64,000 bases of DNA from assembly GCF_021191635.1 (NCBI RefSeq), contig NZ_JAIWPR010000004.1, positions 62,001 through 126,000 of the forward strand. Reading direction: 5' to 3'. How positions within the stretch are numbered: the first letter of the stretch is position 1; every line of letters starts with the position of its first letter. Made by a program: the position numbers and the translations under genes. The notes below the pieces were generated by a model. It saw nothing but the letters and a program-made list of their open reading frames with translations, searched no databases and was not told the DNA's origin. This document shows positions 1-9,176 of the stretch, piece after piece. Source of the DNA: Alterluteimonas quercicellularis. GTDB taxonomy: Bacteria > Pseudomonadota > Gammaproteobacteria > Xanthomonadales > Xanthomonadaceae.

Positions 1-498
1 GGCGGCACGTCCCCGGGCGGGGAGCACTTCCTGGAGCACATGCCGGTCAGCTACCGCCGCTTCCGCTACCGCACCTACGTGCCGGACCTCGTGCCCGAGA
101 CCGACCGCGCCTACCACGCCGCGGTGGAGAAGATGATCGAGGCGATGGCGCTGCTGCACGAGCAGGGCATCCGGCTGCTGCCCGGCACCGACGACGGCAC
201 CGGCTTCACCGTCCACCGCGAGATCGAGCTGTACGCGCGCGCGCTGGGCAATGCCGCCGCGCTGCGCGCCGGCACCGTCGGCGCGGCCGAGTACCTGGGC
301 CGCGCCGACGAATACGGCACGCTGGCGCCGGGGCAGGCGGCGGATTTCTTCCTGGTGCCCGGCGACCCGCTGCAGGACATCAACGCCATCCGCCAGGTGC
401 GCCTGGTCGCGCGCGCCGGCCGCGTCTACCAGCCGGCGGCCATCTACGAGGCGCTGGGCGTGCGGCCGTTCGTCGCGGCGGCGGAGCGGGTGCGCTGA
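1..498 (+). CDS. Amidohydrolase-family protein, C-terminal part (5' truncated by window)
   Basis: The reading frame is open from base 1 (G-G-T-S-P-G-G-E-H...), so the gene starts outside the window. What remains is the end of an amidohydrolase TIM barrel: a PGTDDGTGF segment with the likely last metal-ligand Asp, then a helical stretch and the closing beta-sandwich signature (YGTLAPGQAADFFLVPGDPLQ) that follows the barrel in imidazolonepropionase-like and peptidase-like amidohydrolases. Its stop overlaps the next ATG (TGATG), so it is probably cotranscribed and translationally coupled with the next amidohydrolase. Related family members hydrolyse N-acyl or dipeptide-like amides; the substrate cannot be read from this fragment. 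An internal ATG at 40 exists but is not the real start. Confidence 0.8.
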   Translation, partial: GGTSPGGEHFLEHMPVSYRRFRYRTYVPDLVPETDRAYHAAVEKMIEAMALLHEQGIRLLPGTDDGTGFTVHREIELYARALGNAAALRAGTVGAAEYLGRADEYGTLAPGQAADFFLVPGDPLQDINAIRQVRLVARAGRVYQPAAIYEALGVRPFVAAAERVR

Positions 499-1709
499 TG
501 CGCCTGCCTGCCGCGGCTGCGCTGCTGCTCGCCCTCGCCGCCCTGCCCGCGGCCGCGCAGGACCTGGTGCTGCGCGGCGCGACGGTGATGACCGCCGGCG
601 ACGCCGGCACGCTGGACGGCGCCGACGTGTGGGTGCGCGACGGGCGCATCGCCGGCGTCGGCACGGCGCTGGCGGTGCCGGCAGGCACCGCCGAACTCGA
701 TGCGCGCGGCCGCTGGCTCACGCCGGGCATCGTGGACCCGCATTCGCACCTGGCCACCGGCGGCCACAACAACGAGACGACCTCGCCGTTCACGCCGGAG
801 GTGCGCATCGTCGACACGATCGACCCGCGCGACCGCGAGTTCGCGCTGGCCATCGCCGGCGGCACCACCACGCAGCTGATCCTGCCCGGTTCGGCCAACC
901 TGATCGGCGGGCAGGGCGTGGTGGTCAAGAACCGCGTCGGCGAGCCGCTCGAGCGCATGGTCGTGGCCGACGCGCCGATGGCGGTGAAGTTCGCCATCGG
1001 CGAGAACCCGATCCGCACCCACGGCGGCAAGGGCCGCACGCCGGCCTCGCGCATGGGCTCGGCCGCGGCGCTGCGCGAGCGCTTCGCCGCGCTGCGCGGG
1101 CCCGATGCGCGCGACGGCGGGGACGAGCGGCGCGGCAGCGAGGCCGACCGCATCCTGCGCGAGCTGCAGGCCGGCCGCGCCTATGCCCACATCCACGCCT
1201 ACCGCGCCGGCGAGATGGAATCGCTGATCGCGATCGCGCGCGAGGCGGGCTTCACCATCCGCGCGTTCCACCACGCCACCGAGGCCTACAAGATCGGGCC
1301 GCAGCTGGCGCAGGCCGGGATCGCGGCGGTGGTGTGGAGCGACTGGTTCGGGGTGAAGGCCGAGGCCTGGGACGCGATCCCGTGGAACGCGCCGATGCTG
1401 CTGGAGCAGGGCGTGCGCGTCGCCCTGCACAGCGATTCGGTCGACATCACCCGCCGCATGCACCAGGAGGCGGCCAAGGCGGTGCGCTACGGCGCCACGC
1501 GCGAGCAGGCGCTGCGCATGATCACCCGCGATGCGGCCTGGGTGCTCGGCCTGGAGGACCGCCTCGGGTCGATCGAGACCGGCAAGGACGCGGACCTGGT
1601 GCTGTGGGACGCCGATCCGTTCAGCGCGGCCGCGCGCGTGGAGCAGGTCTACATCGACGGACGGCGCTACTTCGACCGCGCCGCCGCCGATGCGGAGGGG
1701 GCGCCGTGA
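498..1709 (+). CDS. Exported metal-dependent amidohydrolase
   Basis: 403 aa. An N-terminal signal peptide (Leu/Ala-rich core, ending about AAAQ at 18-21) suggests export. The amidohydrolase landmarks are present: a beta-sandwich start (VLRGATVM), PGIVDPHSHL with metal-binding His82 and His84, later HIHAYR and FHHATEAYK histidines, a HSDS segment with the probable catalytic Asp, and a closing GSIETGKDADLVLWDADPF segment. This is a complete, probably active enzyme of the imidazolonepropionase/peptidase-like group; substrate unknown. It sits between two other amidohydrolase genes with TGATG and GTGA overlaps and upstream of carboxypeptidase genes, which fits hydrolysis of peptides or acylated amino acids in the periplasm. 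Confidence 0.85.
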   Translation: MRLPAAAALLLALAALPAAAQDLVLRGATVMTAGDAGTLDGADVWVRDGRIAGVGTALAVPAGTAELDARGRWLTPGIVDPHSHLATGGHNNETTSPFTPEVRIVDTIDPRDREFALAIAGGTTTQLILPGSANLIGGQGVVVKNRVGEPLERMVVADAPMAVKFAIGENPIRTHGGKGRTPASRMGSAAALRERFAALRGPDARDGGDERRGSEADRILRELQAGRAYAHIHAYRAGEMESLIAIAREAGFTIRAFHHATEAYKIGPQLAQAGIAAVVWSDWFGVKAEAWDAIPWNAPMLLEQGVRVALHSDSVDITRRMHQEAAKAVRYGATREQALRMITRDAAWVLGLEDRLGSIETGKDADLVLWDADPFSAAARVEQVYIDGRRYFDRAAADAEGAP

Positions 1710-3001
1710 GCCGGCGGCGCCTGCGACTGGCCGCGGCCGCGCTCGGCATCGCGGTGGCCGGCGCGACCGCGGGCATGGCCACGGCCGCGGCGGCCACCGC
1801 GATCGTCGGCGCGCGGATCCTGCCGGTGTCCGCACCGCCGATCGAGCCGGGGACGCTGGTGGTCGGCGACGACGGCCGGATCGCGGCGCTGGGGCCGGCC
1901 GACGCGGTCGCGGTGCCCGCCGGCGCGCGCCGGATCGACGGCGCCGGGCTCACGGTCTATCCCGGCCTGATCGATTCCGAGACCAGCCTCGGCCTGGCCG
2001 AGCGCGACATGGAGTTCGCCGCCCACGACGTGCTGGAGGCCTCGGCGCCGATGTTCCCGCAGGGGCGCGTGGCCGATGCGTTCAACCCCGATTCCGCGCA
2101 CCTGGAGGTCGTGCGCGCCAACGGCATCACCCACGCGGTGGTCGCCCCGGGCGACAGCCTGCCGGCGACGGGGCAGAGCGCGCTGGTCCGGCTGGCGGCC
2201 GGCCCGGGCGGCCACATCGTGCGCTCGCCGCTGGCGCTGCACCTCAACGTGAGCGAGCGCGTCGGCGGCGACGGCGCGCCGGGCACGCGCATGGGCGTGG
2301 CCGCGCAGCTGCGGCAGCTGCTCGCCGACGGCCGCGCCCGCCTGGACGACGCGTCGGCGCGGGCGAAGGCCGATCCGCGCCTCGATGCGCTGGCGCCCGC
2401 GCTGCGCGGCGAGCAGCCGGTGGTGATGTCGGCCACCTCCTCGCAGGACGTGCGCCTGGCGCTGTCGCTGGCGCGCGAGTTCGGGCTCGACCTGATCCTG
2501 TCCGACGTCATCGACGCCGAGGACCAGTTCGACGCCATCGCCGCGGCGGGGGTGCCGGTGATCCTCGGGCCGATCCAGCTGCTGCCGCGCGAGACCCAGC
2601 GCTACGACGCGCACTTCCGCGTCCCCGCGCAACTGGCCGCGCGCGGCATCCCGTTCGCGTTCTCCTCGGGCGGCGTGGCGCAGATCAGGCGCTTCGGCTA
2701 CCCGCGCATGGCGCAGATGCGCAACCTGCCGTACCTGGCCGGCCTGGCCACCGGCTACGGCCTCGCCCCCGGCGCCGCGCTCGAAGCGCTGACGCTCGCG
2801 CCGGCGCGGATCTGGGGCGTGGACGACGAGATGGGCAGCCTGGCGCCGGGCAAGCGCGCGCACCTGGTCGTGGCGATGGGCAGCCCGCTGGAGCCGACCA
2901 GCGACGTGCGGCACGTGTTCGTCGACGGGCGCGAGGTGCCGCTGGACAGCTACCAGACCCGCCTGCGCGACCGCTACCGCGATGCCGGGGGGCGTCCATG
3001 A
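1706..3001 (+). CDS. Amidohydrolase-like protein lacking the usual metal ligands
   Basis: 431 aa from a GTG start that overlaps the preceding stop (GTGA). A signal peptide-like Ala-rich start is followed by an amidohydrolase fold: IVGARILP, the PGLID strand end, and a C-terminal GSLAPGKRAHLVVAMGSPL sandwich. The usual HxH after PGLID is replaced by SET (residues 91-93), and the region where the last metal-ligand Asp should sit reads FAFSSGG rather than HSD. The protein therefore probably lacks a metal centre and may act as a non-catalytic partner of the preceding enzyme, although other chemistry cannot be excluded. The downstream S10 gene overlaps its stop by ATGA, so it belongs to the same transcript. 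Confidence 0.8.
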   Translation: MSRRRLRLAAAALGIAVAGATAGMATAAAATAIVGARILPVSAPPIEPGTLVVGDDGRIAALGPADAVAVPAGARRIDGAGLTVYPGLIDSETSLGLAERDMEFAAHDVLEASAPMFPQGRVADAFNPDSAHLEVVRANGITHAVVAPGDSLPATGQSALVRLAAGPGGHIVRSPLALHLNVSERVGGDGAPGTRMGVAAQLRQLLADGRARLDDASARAKADPRLDALAPALRGEQPVVMSATSSQDVRLALSLAREFGLDLILSDVIDAEDQFDAIAAAGVPVILGPIQLLPRETQRYDAHFRVPAQLAARGIPFAFSSGGVAQIRRFGYPRMAQMRNLPYLAGLATGYGLAPGAALEALTLAPARIWGVDDEMGSLAPGKRAHLVVAMGSPLEPTSDVRHVFVDGREVPLDSYQTRLRDRYRDAGGRP

Positions 3002-4572
3002 GCCGTGCCCTGCGCAGCGCGGCCGCGCACGTGCCGACGCCGCCGCCCGCGCGTGCCGCGCGCGGGGCCGCCGCCCTGAGCGCGTTCGCCGCCGCTGCGG
3101 CGCTGGCGCTGGCCGGCCTGTCGGCCGGCGCGACCGTGGCCCGCGCCGGCGACGCCGTGCCCGATGCCGCGCGCGTCGCCTGGACGTGGCCCGGTGCCGC
3201 GGACGGCGCCGCGCAAGCGGTGACCGCGATCGCCGAGGCGTTGCCGATGGCCGCCGCGGACGGCGGCATCGACGCGACGATGTTCTCCACCAGTTACATC
3301 GTCACGGCACCCGCCGGGGATCGCGACGCGGGCGCGGCGCGCCCGGTGGTGTTCTTCTGGAACGGCGGTCCGGGCAGCGCCGCGGTCGGCCTGCATGCGA
3401 CCTTCGCGCCGCGCACGCCCGGCGCCGCGCCGGATCGCAGCGAGCTGCGCGGCAGCGCCGACAACCCGGACAGTCCGATCGACATCGCAGACCTGGTGTT
3501 CGTGGACCCGGTGGGCACCGGCTACAGCCGGGTCCTGGGCGAGGGCGCGGGCGCCGCCTACTGGGGCGTGGCGCAGGACGCCGAGGCCGCGGCGCGCTTC
3601 GTCGCCGCCTGGCTGCGCCGGCACGGCCGCGAGGCCGATCCGGTGGTGCTGGTCGGCCAGAGCTACGCCGGCATCCGCGTGCCGCTGGCGGCGCAGCGGC
3701 TGCTGGATGCGATGCCCGGCCTCGACCTGCGCGGCCTGCTGCTGGTCGCGCCGTCCACCGGCGGCCCGCGCGCGGACGCCGCCGACGCGCGCGCTCAGGC
3801 GCGCCGCGATGGCGCACGCTGCGAGGCGCGGCTGGCGGTCTACGCGCAGACCGCGGCCTTCCACGGCATCGGCGCGCAGGCCGGGCGCGAGCCGGAGGCG
3901 ATCGCGGCGGACGTCGAGGCCTTCCTCGCCGCGCGCGAACGCTTCGACGCCGGCGACCATGCCCGCATCGCCGCCGACATCGGCCTGCCGGTCGAGCAGG
4001 TGGCCGGGGCCGACGGCTGCGTCGAGCCGCTCGCGTTCCAGACCGGCCTGCTGGCCGCGCGCGGCGACCGCGTCGGCACCGCCGATACGCGGCTGCACGC
4101 ACCGCTGGCGCTGACCCGCACCCGGCAGCCGCCCTACGACGACCCCGCCACGTCGCCCTACACCCTCGACTACGACCTGGACGCGGCCTGGCGGCACTAC
4201 CTGCGGCACGAGATCGGCTACCGGCCCGCCGGCGCGAGCGGCGATGCGGGCGAAGACGCCTACGTGCGCCTGTCGCTCGCCGCGCACGGCGCCTGGGACT
4301 GGACCTGGCCGCGATGGGCCGGCGCGTCCACCGCACCGGTCCTGGCCGGGCTGCTGGAGCGCGCGCCGCGGCTGCGGGTGCTGGTGGCGGTGGGCTACTA
4401 CGACCTGTCGGTCCCGTACCTGGAACCGGTGCGCACCTTCGAGGCGGCGGGACTGCCGGGGCCGCGCTTCGCCATCGAGCGCTATCCCGCCGGGCACGCC
4501 GTGCATGCCGACGGGGACGCGCGTGCGCGCTCCTCGGCCGATCTGCGCGCGTTGATCGGAGGCGCGCGATGA
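2998..4572 (+). CDS. S10-family serine carboxypeptidase-like protein (first of three)
   Basis: 524 aa. The N-terminus has a long Ala/Leu-rich export segment (about residues 24-50). Peptidase S10 (alpha/beta hydrolase) landmarks: the oxyanion motif WNGGPGSA at 121-128, nucleophile region VGQSYAG with Ser222 (family consensus GESYAG), an Asp in VGYYDLSVPY and a His in PAGHAVHAD. All three catalytic residues are therefore present. The family releases C-terminal residues from peptides; bacterial members are mostly uncharacterised. The gene overlaps the upstream amidohydrolase (ATGA) and is convergent with the lrp gene 53 bases downstream. Periplasmic location is inferred from the leader. Confidence 0.85.
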   Translation: MSRALRSAAAHVPTPPPARAARGAAALSAFAAAAALALAGLSAGATVARAGDAVPDAARVAWTWPGAADGAAQAVTAIAEALPMAAADGGIDATMFSTSYIVTAPAGDRDAGAARPVVFFWNGGPGSAAVGLHATFAPRTPGAAPDRSELRGSADNPDSPIDIADLVFVDPVGTGYSRVLGEGAGAAYWGVAQDAEAAARFVAAWLRRHGREADPVVLVGQSYAGIRVPLAAQRLLDAMPGLDLRGLLLVAPSTGGPRADAADARAQARRDGARCEARLAVYAQTAAFHGIGAQAGREPEAIAADVEAFLAARERFDAGDHARIAADIGLPVEQVAGADGCVEPLAFQTGLLAARGDRVGTADTRLHAPLALTRTRQPPYDDPATSPYTLDYDLDAAWRHYLRHEIGYRPAGASGDAGEDAYVRLSLAAHGAWDWTWPRWAGASTAPVLAGLLERAPRLRVLVAVGYYDLSVPYLEPVRTFEAAGLPGPRFAIERYPAGHAVHADGDARARSSADLRALIGGAR

Positions 4573-4625
4573 GCGCCCCCGCCCGTCGCGCGATGGCCGG
4601 TGGCGGCGCCGCCCGGCAGCGCCCC

Positions 4626-5114
4626 TCAGCCCGCGCGGTAGGCCGACAGCGGCAGCGCCGTGCTGGCCTTGAGTTCCTCGACCACGATCGAGCTGCGCAT
4701 GTCCGAGATCTCGCTGCAGCCGGCCACGCGGCCGAGGATCTCGCGGAAGTGGTCGAGGTCGCGGGTGACCGTCTTGATCAGGAAGTCGCCGTCGCCGGTG
4801 ACCATCGCGCACTCGAGGATCTCGGGGCATCCCTCCACCAGCTCGCGGAAGGCCGAGGCCGGATCCGCGTTGTGACGCAGGCGCACATGCACGTAGCACT
4901 TCAACCCCAGGCCCAGCCGCACCGGCTCCAGCAGCGCGGCGTAGCCGCGGATCAGGCCGGCAGCGCGCAGCTGCTTGATGCGGCGCGAGCACTGCGAGTG
5001 GGACAGGTGCACCACCTCGGCCAGCTCCATCATGGTGATGTCGCCCTGGCGCTGCAGCGTGTCCAGGATGCGCAGGTCGTGCTGGTCGAGACGGACGTCG
5101 GCGGACGGGGACAT
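4626..5114 (-). CDS. Lrp/AsnC-family transcriptional regulator
   Basis: 162 aa. An N-terminal winged HTH (LDQHDLRILDTLQRQGDI, then SHSQCSRRIKQL) is followed by a RAM/AsnC ligand-binding domain from about residue 68 (LKCYVHVRL, VTGDGDFLIKTV, SSIVVEELK). Length and layout match the Lrp family, which binds amino acids and controls amino-acid or peptide metabolism. It is divergent from the aminotransferase gene with only 62 bases between the starts, the usual arrangement for a local regulator. It therefore probably controls the aminotransferase-transporter-peptidase run and possibly itself. This is context, not proof; no clear operator was identified. Confidence 0.9.
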   Translation of the reverse strand: MSPSADVRLDQHDLRILDTLQRQGDITMMELAEVVHLSHSQCSRRIKQLRAAGLIRGYAALLEPVRLGLGLKCYVHVRLRHNADPASAFRELVEGCPEILECAMVTGDGDFLIKTVTRDLDHFREILGRVAGCSEISDMRSSIVVEELKASTALPLSAYRAG

Positions 5115-5176
5115 CGCGGGGCGGCTCCTGGCTGCGTCGACGGGACGCCCCGATCATACGAGACGGAGGCGCGCGC

Positions 5177-6313
5177 ATGACCGTGCCGCCGGTCGCGTCG
5201 TACGCCCAGTGGGTCCGGGATATGGTTGCGGCCTGCCACGCCCGCCCCGGAAGCAACCCGTTGTTCGACAGTTCCATCGAAGAACCCACCGCGCTGCTGC
5301 AGGGCCTGGTCGCCTCGCTCGACCTCGAGGCGTCGGGGCCGTACCGCAGCACCTTCCCGCGCGGCAATCCGCTGATGCTGGACGCGCTCGCGCGCCGCTA
5401 CCGGATCGACGCCGGCCGCCTGTTCGCCACCGCCGGCGCGTCGGCCGGGGTGCAGATCGTCTGCGCGGCGCTGCTGGCGCCCGGCGCGCGCGTGCTGGTG
5501 GAGCGGCCGTACTTCGAGCTGCTGGCCGACGTGGCGCGCAGCACCGGCGCCGAGGTGGACTGGCTCGACCGCGATCCGGCGACGGGCGCCATCCCGGCCG
5601 AGGCGCTCGACGCCGCGATCGGCCCCGACACGCGGCTGGTGCTGCTGACCAACCCGAACAACCCGACCGGCTTCGTGCTCGACCGCGCCGCGCGCCTCGC
5701 GCTGGCGGCGGTGGCCGAGGCGCGCCGGGTGCCGGTGCTGTTCGACGAGGTCTACGCCGGCTTCGCCGGCGACAGCGCACCGGACACGCTCGCCGCCCAC
5801 GATTCGCCGTGGTTCGCGAGCGTCGGCAGCCTGAGCAAGCTGTACGGGCTGTACGCGCTCAAGTGCGGCTGGATCGCGACCGGCGACGCGGTGCACGAAC
5901 GGATCGCGCAGGCCTACGGCCGGCTGGAGAACGGGGCGTCGCGGCTGACCCATGCCATCGCGGCGCGCGTGCTGGCCGACGCGGCGCCGTTCGAGGCGCA
6001 CTGGCGCGCGGTGCTCGCCGAAACGCGCCCGCTGGTCGAGGCGCGGCTGGCGGAGCTCGAGCGTGCGGGCCTGATCCACGCGCATCTGCCGGCCACCGGC
6101 TGCATCTGCTTCCCGCGCCTGCCCGATGGCGGGTGCGACGAGGCCTTCAGCGCCTTCGCCTGGCGGACCCGGGCGCTGGCGGTGGCGCCGGGCCGCCTGT
6201 TCGGCCGTGCGGGCCATCTGCGGATCGGCTTCGGCCGCAGCGGCGCCGACGTGGGCGAGGGCCTGGACCGGCTCGAGGCGGCCCTGCGCGCGTACCGGGA
6301 GCGGGCGCGATGA
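5177..6313 (+). CDS. PLP-dependent class I/II aminotransferase
   Basis: 378 aa. Fold-type I aminotransferase features: the cofactor-phosphate region ATAGASAGVQIV, the TNPNNPTG motif, the FDEVYAGF Asp strand, and GSLSKLYGLYALKCGW with the Schiff-base lysine in SLSK. A C-terminal RIGFGR supplies the substrate-carboxylate Arg. A GGAGG ribosome site precedes the ATG. The start faces the lrp gene, and the stop overlaps the transporter start (ATGA). Together with the RidA-like gene downstream (RidA proteins clear enamine/imine products of PLP enzymes), this suggests amino-acid catabolism fed by the peptidases. The exact substrate is not predictable. Confidence 0.88.
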   Translation: MTVPPVASYAQWVRDMVAACHARPGSNPLFDSSIEEPTALLQGLVASLDLEASGPYRSTFPRGNPLMLDALARRYRIDAGRLFATAGASAGVQIVCAALLAPGARVLVERPYFELLADVARSTGAEVDWLDRDPATGAIPAEALDAAIGPDTRLVLLTNPNNPTGFVLDRAARLALAAVAEARRVPVLFDEVYAGFAGDSAPDTLAAHDSPWFASVGSLSKLYGLYALKCGWIATGDAVHERIAQAYGRLENGASRLTHAIAARVLADAAPFEAHWRAVLAETRPLVEARLAELERAGLIHAHLPATGCICFPRLPDGGCDEAFSAFAWRTRALAVAPGRLFGRAGHLRIGFGRSGADVGEGLDRLEAALRAYRERAR

Positions 6314-7722
6314 AGCCGGGCTCGTCCACCCTGGGCGCGGTGCCGAAGTTCGGCTGGTCGTTCGGCCAGTTCGCGCTGGCCTCGCACATGGCCATCATCA
6401 GCATCTACCTGATGTACTACCTCACCGAGGGCCACGGCGTGTCCGCCGGCCTGGCCGGCCTGGTGCTGCTGCTGCCGCGGGTCTGGAACGTGGTCACCGA
6501 TCCGCTGATGGGCGCGATCTCCGACCGCACGCGTTCGCGCTGGGGGCGGCGGCGGCCCTACCTGCTGATCGGCGCGCTGGTGTGGGGCGCGGCGTTCGCG
6601 GCGATGTTCGCGCTGCCGGCCAACGACGATCCCGCGGTCACCGCGATGTGGTTCGTGGCGATCTACCTGGTGGTCAACACCGGGGTCACCCTGTACCACG
6701 TGCCGTACTCGGCGATGGCGCCGGAGATGACCCGCGACTACGACGAGCGGCTGAAGCTGATCGGCTACAAGGAGATGGCCGCGCGCATCGCCGTGCTGCT
6801 GGCCATCGCCGGGGCGCCGTTGCTGCTGGAGGCGGCGCGGACGCCGGCGCAGGGCTACCGCTGGATCGGGCTGGTCTTCGGCGGGCTGATCGTGGTGTCG
6901 GGCGTGGTCGCGTTCCTCGCCACGGCCCGCGCGCCTGCGGTGGATTTCCAGCCGCAGACGATGAGCCTGCGCGAGCAGTGGGAGACGCTGCGGCGGAACC
7001 GGCCGCTGGGCGTGCTGTCGCTGGCCTACCTGTTCGGCAACATGGCCAGCGTCGCCTTCAGCGCGCTGCTGATCTACTTCATCACCGTGGTGCACGGGCA
7101 GTCGCCGGCGCTGATGGGCGTGCTGTATCCGGTGGGCGCGCTGACCAGCGTGGTGCTGACCCCGGTATGGGCGCGCATCGGCGCGCGCATCGGCAAGCGC
7201 GAGGCCTGCCGCATCGCCTACCTCGGCCTGATCCTGTGCTGGCTGTCGCCGGGGCTGGTGCCGCCGGGCGCGGTGTGGGCGCTGTACCTGCTGATGTTCG
7301 CGCACGGCGCGTTCAACGCCGCCGCCGAACTGCTGCCCAACGCGATGGTGCCCGACACCGTGGAGTACGACGAGCTCAACAGCGGCGCGCGCCGCGAGGG
7401 CACGATCTACGGCGCCTGGATCTTCGTGCAGCAGACCGGCATGGCGCTGGGCGGCTTCGTCGCCAGCCTGGCGCTGGTGCTGCTGGGCTACCAGGCCGGC
7501 GTGGACCGGCATCCCGATTCGGTGGTCGCCGGCCTGCGCTGGGGCTTCGCCGCGGTGCCGGCCGCGGCGCTGCTGGTGGCCTGGTGGCTGGTGGGCCGCT
7601 ACGACCTCAGCGCCCGGCGCTTCGCCGAGATCCAGCAGGCGCTCGCTGCGCGCCGCGCGGATCCGGCGGGCCCCGCCGCCACCGCCGCGACGCATCCCGC
7701 CAGCGAGGACCCCGCACGATGA
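6310..7722 (+). CDS. GPH-family (MelB-like) MFS symporter
   Basis: 470 aa with about 12 hydrophobic segments. The signature after TM2 (PRVWNVVTDPLMGAISDRT then RWGRRRPYLLIGA) is that of glycoside-pentoside-hexuronide:cation symporters. Further typical pieces are YHVPYSAMAPEMT and the C-terminal NAMVPDTVEYDE segment. Members are best known for sugar plus sodium or proton uptake. In this context, between an aminotransferase and exported peptidases with ATGA overlaps on both sides, the substrate could instead be a peptide-derived compound; that is inference only. Confidence 0.87.
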   Translation: MKPGSSTLGAVPKFGWSFGQFALASHMAIISIYLMYYLTEGHGVSAGLAGLVLLLPRVWNVVTDPLMGAISDRTRSRWGRRRPYLLIGALVWGAAFAAMFALPANDDPAVTAMWFVAIYLVVNTGVTLYHVPYSAMAPEMTRDYDERLKLIGYKEMAARIAVLLAIAGAPLLLEAARTPAQGYRWIGLVFGGLIVVSGVVAFLATARAPAVDFQPQTMSLREQWETLRRNRPLGVLSLAYLFGNMASVAFSALLIYFITVVHGQSPALMGVLYPVGALTSVVLTPVWARIGARIGKREACRIAYLGLILCWLSPGLVPPGAVWALYLLMFAHGAFNAAAELLPNAMVPDTVEYDELNSGARREGTIYGAWIFVQQTGMALGGFVASLALVLLGYQAGVDRHPDSVVAGLRWGFAAVPAAALLVAWWLVGRYDLSARRFAEIQQALAARRADPAGPAATAATHPASEDPAR

Positions 7723-9176
7723 AGACGCTCGCCTCGACCTGCCTGCTGCTCCTGGCGGCCTGGCTGCCGGCCGCCGCCCTGAAGGCGGCCCCGGTGGCCG
7801 ACGCGCGGCTCGAGCACACCGGCACCTTCGGCGGCACCCCGGTGCGCTACGTGTCGCAGATCGAGACGATCCGCGTGCGCGACGGTGAGGCGGCGGCCGA
7901 CCTGGTGGTGATGAGCCACGTGGCCGCCGGCGCCGACGCCGCGCGCCCGGTGCTGTTCGCGTTCAACGGCGGCCCGATCTCGGCCTCGCTCTACCTGCAC
8001 GCCGGCGCGCTCGGGCCGCGGCGCGTCGCCTTCCCGGACGCGCTGGACGCGGACCCGGCTGCTTTCGAGGTCGCGCCCAATCCCCACGCCATCCTCGACG
8101 TCGCCGACATCGTGCTGTTCGACCCGGCCGGCACCGGCTTCAGCCGGGTCGCCGAGGGCACCGGGGCCGGGCACTTCCACTCGGTGGACGCCGACGCGCG
8201 CCAGCTCGTGCTGACGATCGAGGCCTGGGCGCAGCGGCACGGGCGCGAGGCCTCGCCGAAGTACCTGCTGGGCGAGAGCTACGGCACCCTGCGCGCGGCC
8301 GCGGCCGCGCACCAGATGCAGTTCCGCGACCCGCCGATGCGCATCGACGGCGTGTTCCTGCTGGGACAGGCGCTGAACATCATCGAGTACGCCCAGCGCG
8401 ACGCCAACATCGTCAGCTACGTGGTCTCGCTGCCGACGGTGGCGGCGATCGCCTGGCACCACGGCCGCGCCGAGACCGGCGGCCTCGCCTTCGAGCCCTG
8501 GCTCGACGAGGTGCGCGAATGGGCGCGCACCGAGTACCTGCCCGCGCTGTTCCAGGGCCAGTTCCTGCCCGAGGAGGAGAAGCGGCGGATCGCACGCCGG
8601 CTGCAGGCCTATACCGGCGTGGACGCCGCCGTGCTGCTGCGCGAGGACCTCAAGCTGACCAAGGACGAGCACCGGGTGGAACTGCTGCGCGACGAGGGCC
8701 GGGTGCTGGGCGTGTACGACGCGCGCTACGCCGGCCCGCCGGACCCGGCGCGGCCGTCGCCGGCCGCGACCGATCCTTCCGGCGTCACCGGCCCGGCCTT
8801 CCGCCGCGGGCTGGAGGACCTGCTGCGCACGCAGTTCGGCGTCGAGGACGCGAGCGCCTACCGCAACTCCGCCGGCATCGGCGGCCTCGACGCCTGGGAC
8901 TGGGGCGGCGGCGCTTCGCCGTTCGGCGACTGGCCGTACATGGAACGGATCCGCGAGGTGATGGCGGCCAACCCGGGGTTCCGGGTGGTGATGGGGCACG
9001 GCCACCACGACACTGCCACCACCACCGGCGCCTCCGATTACGCGGTGGCGCACTCGGGCTGGCCGCTGGACCGGGTGCGCTCGGTGTACTACCTCGGCGG
9101 GCACATGCCCTACACGATCGAGGCGAGTCTCGCGCAGTTCGCCGACGACCTGCGCGCGCTGGTGAGCGGGCCGTGA
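7719..9176 (+). CDS. S10-family serine carboxypeptidase-like protein (second of three)
   Basis: 485 aa with a clear signal peptide (MKTLASTCLLLLAAWLPAAA). Catalytic elements: GESYGT with Ser187, an Asp in GHGHHDTATTTGA and a His in GGHMPY. The oxyanion motif is unusual: NGGPISAS at 83-90 instead of NGGPGSxS, an Ile where a Gly is normally invariant, which could alter or weaken activity. It shares GESYGT and GHMPY motifs with the next gene and looks like a tandem duplicate of it. ATGA and GTGA junctions on either side mark one operon. Confidence 0.85.
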   Translation: MKTLASTCLLLLAAWLPAAALKAAPVADARLEHTGTFGGTPVRYVSQIETIRVRDGEAAADLVVMSHVAAGADAARPVLFAFNGGPISASLYLHAGALGPRRVAFPDALDADPAAFEVAPNPHAILDVADIVLFDPAGTGFSRVAEGTGAGHFHSVDADARQLVLTIEAWAQRHGREASPKYLLGESYGTLRAAAAAHQMQFRDPPMRIDGVFLLGQALNIIEYAQRDANIVSYVVSLPTVAAIAWHHGRAETGGLAFEPWLDEVREWARTEYLPALFQGQFLPEEEKRRIARRLQAYTGVDAAVLLREDLKLTKDEHRVELLRDEGRVLGVYDARYAGPPDPARPSPAATDPSGVTGPAFRRGLEDLLRTQFGVEDASAYRNSAGIGGLDAWDWGGGASPFGDWPYMERIREVMAANPGFRVVMGHGHHDTATTTGASDYAVAHSGWPLDRVRSVYYLGGHMPYTIEASLAQFADDLRALVSGP

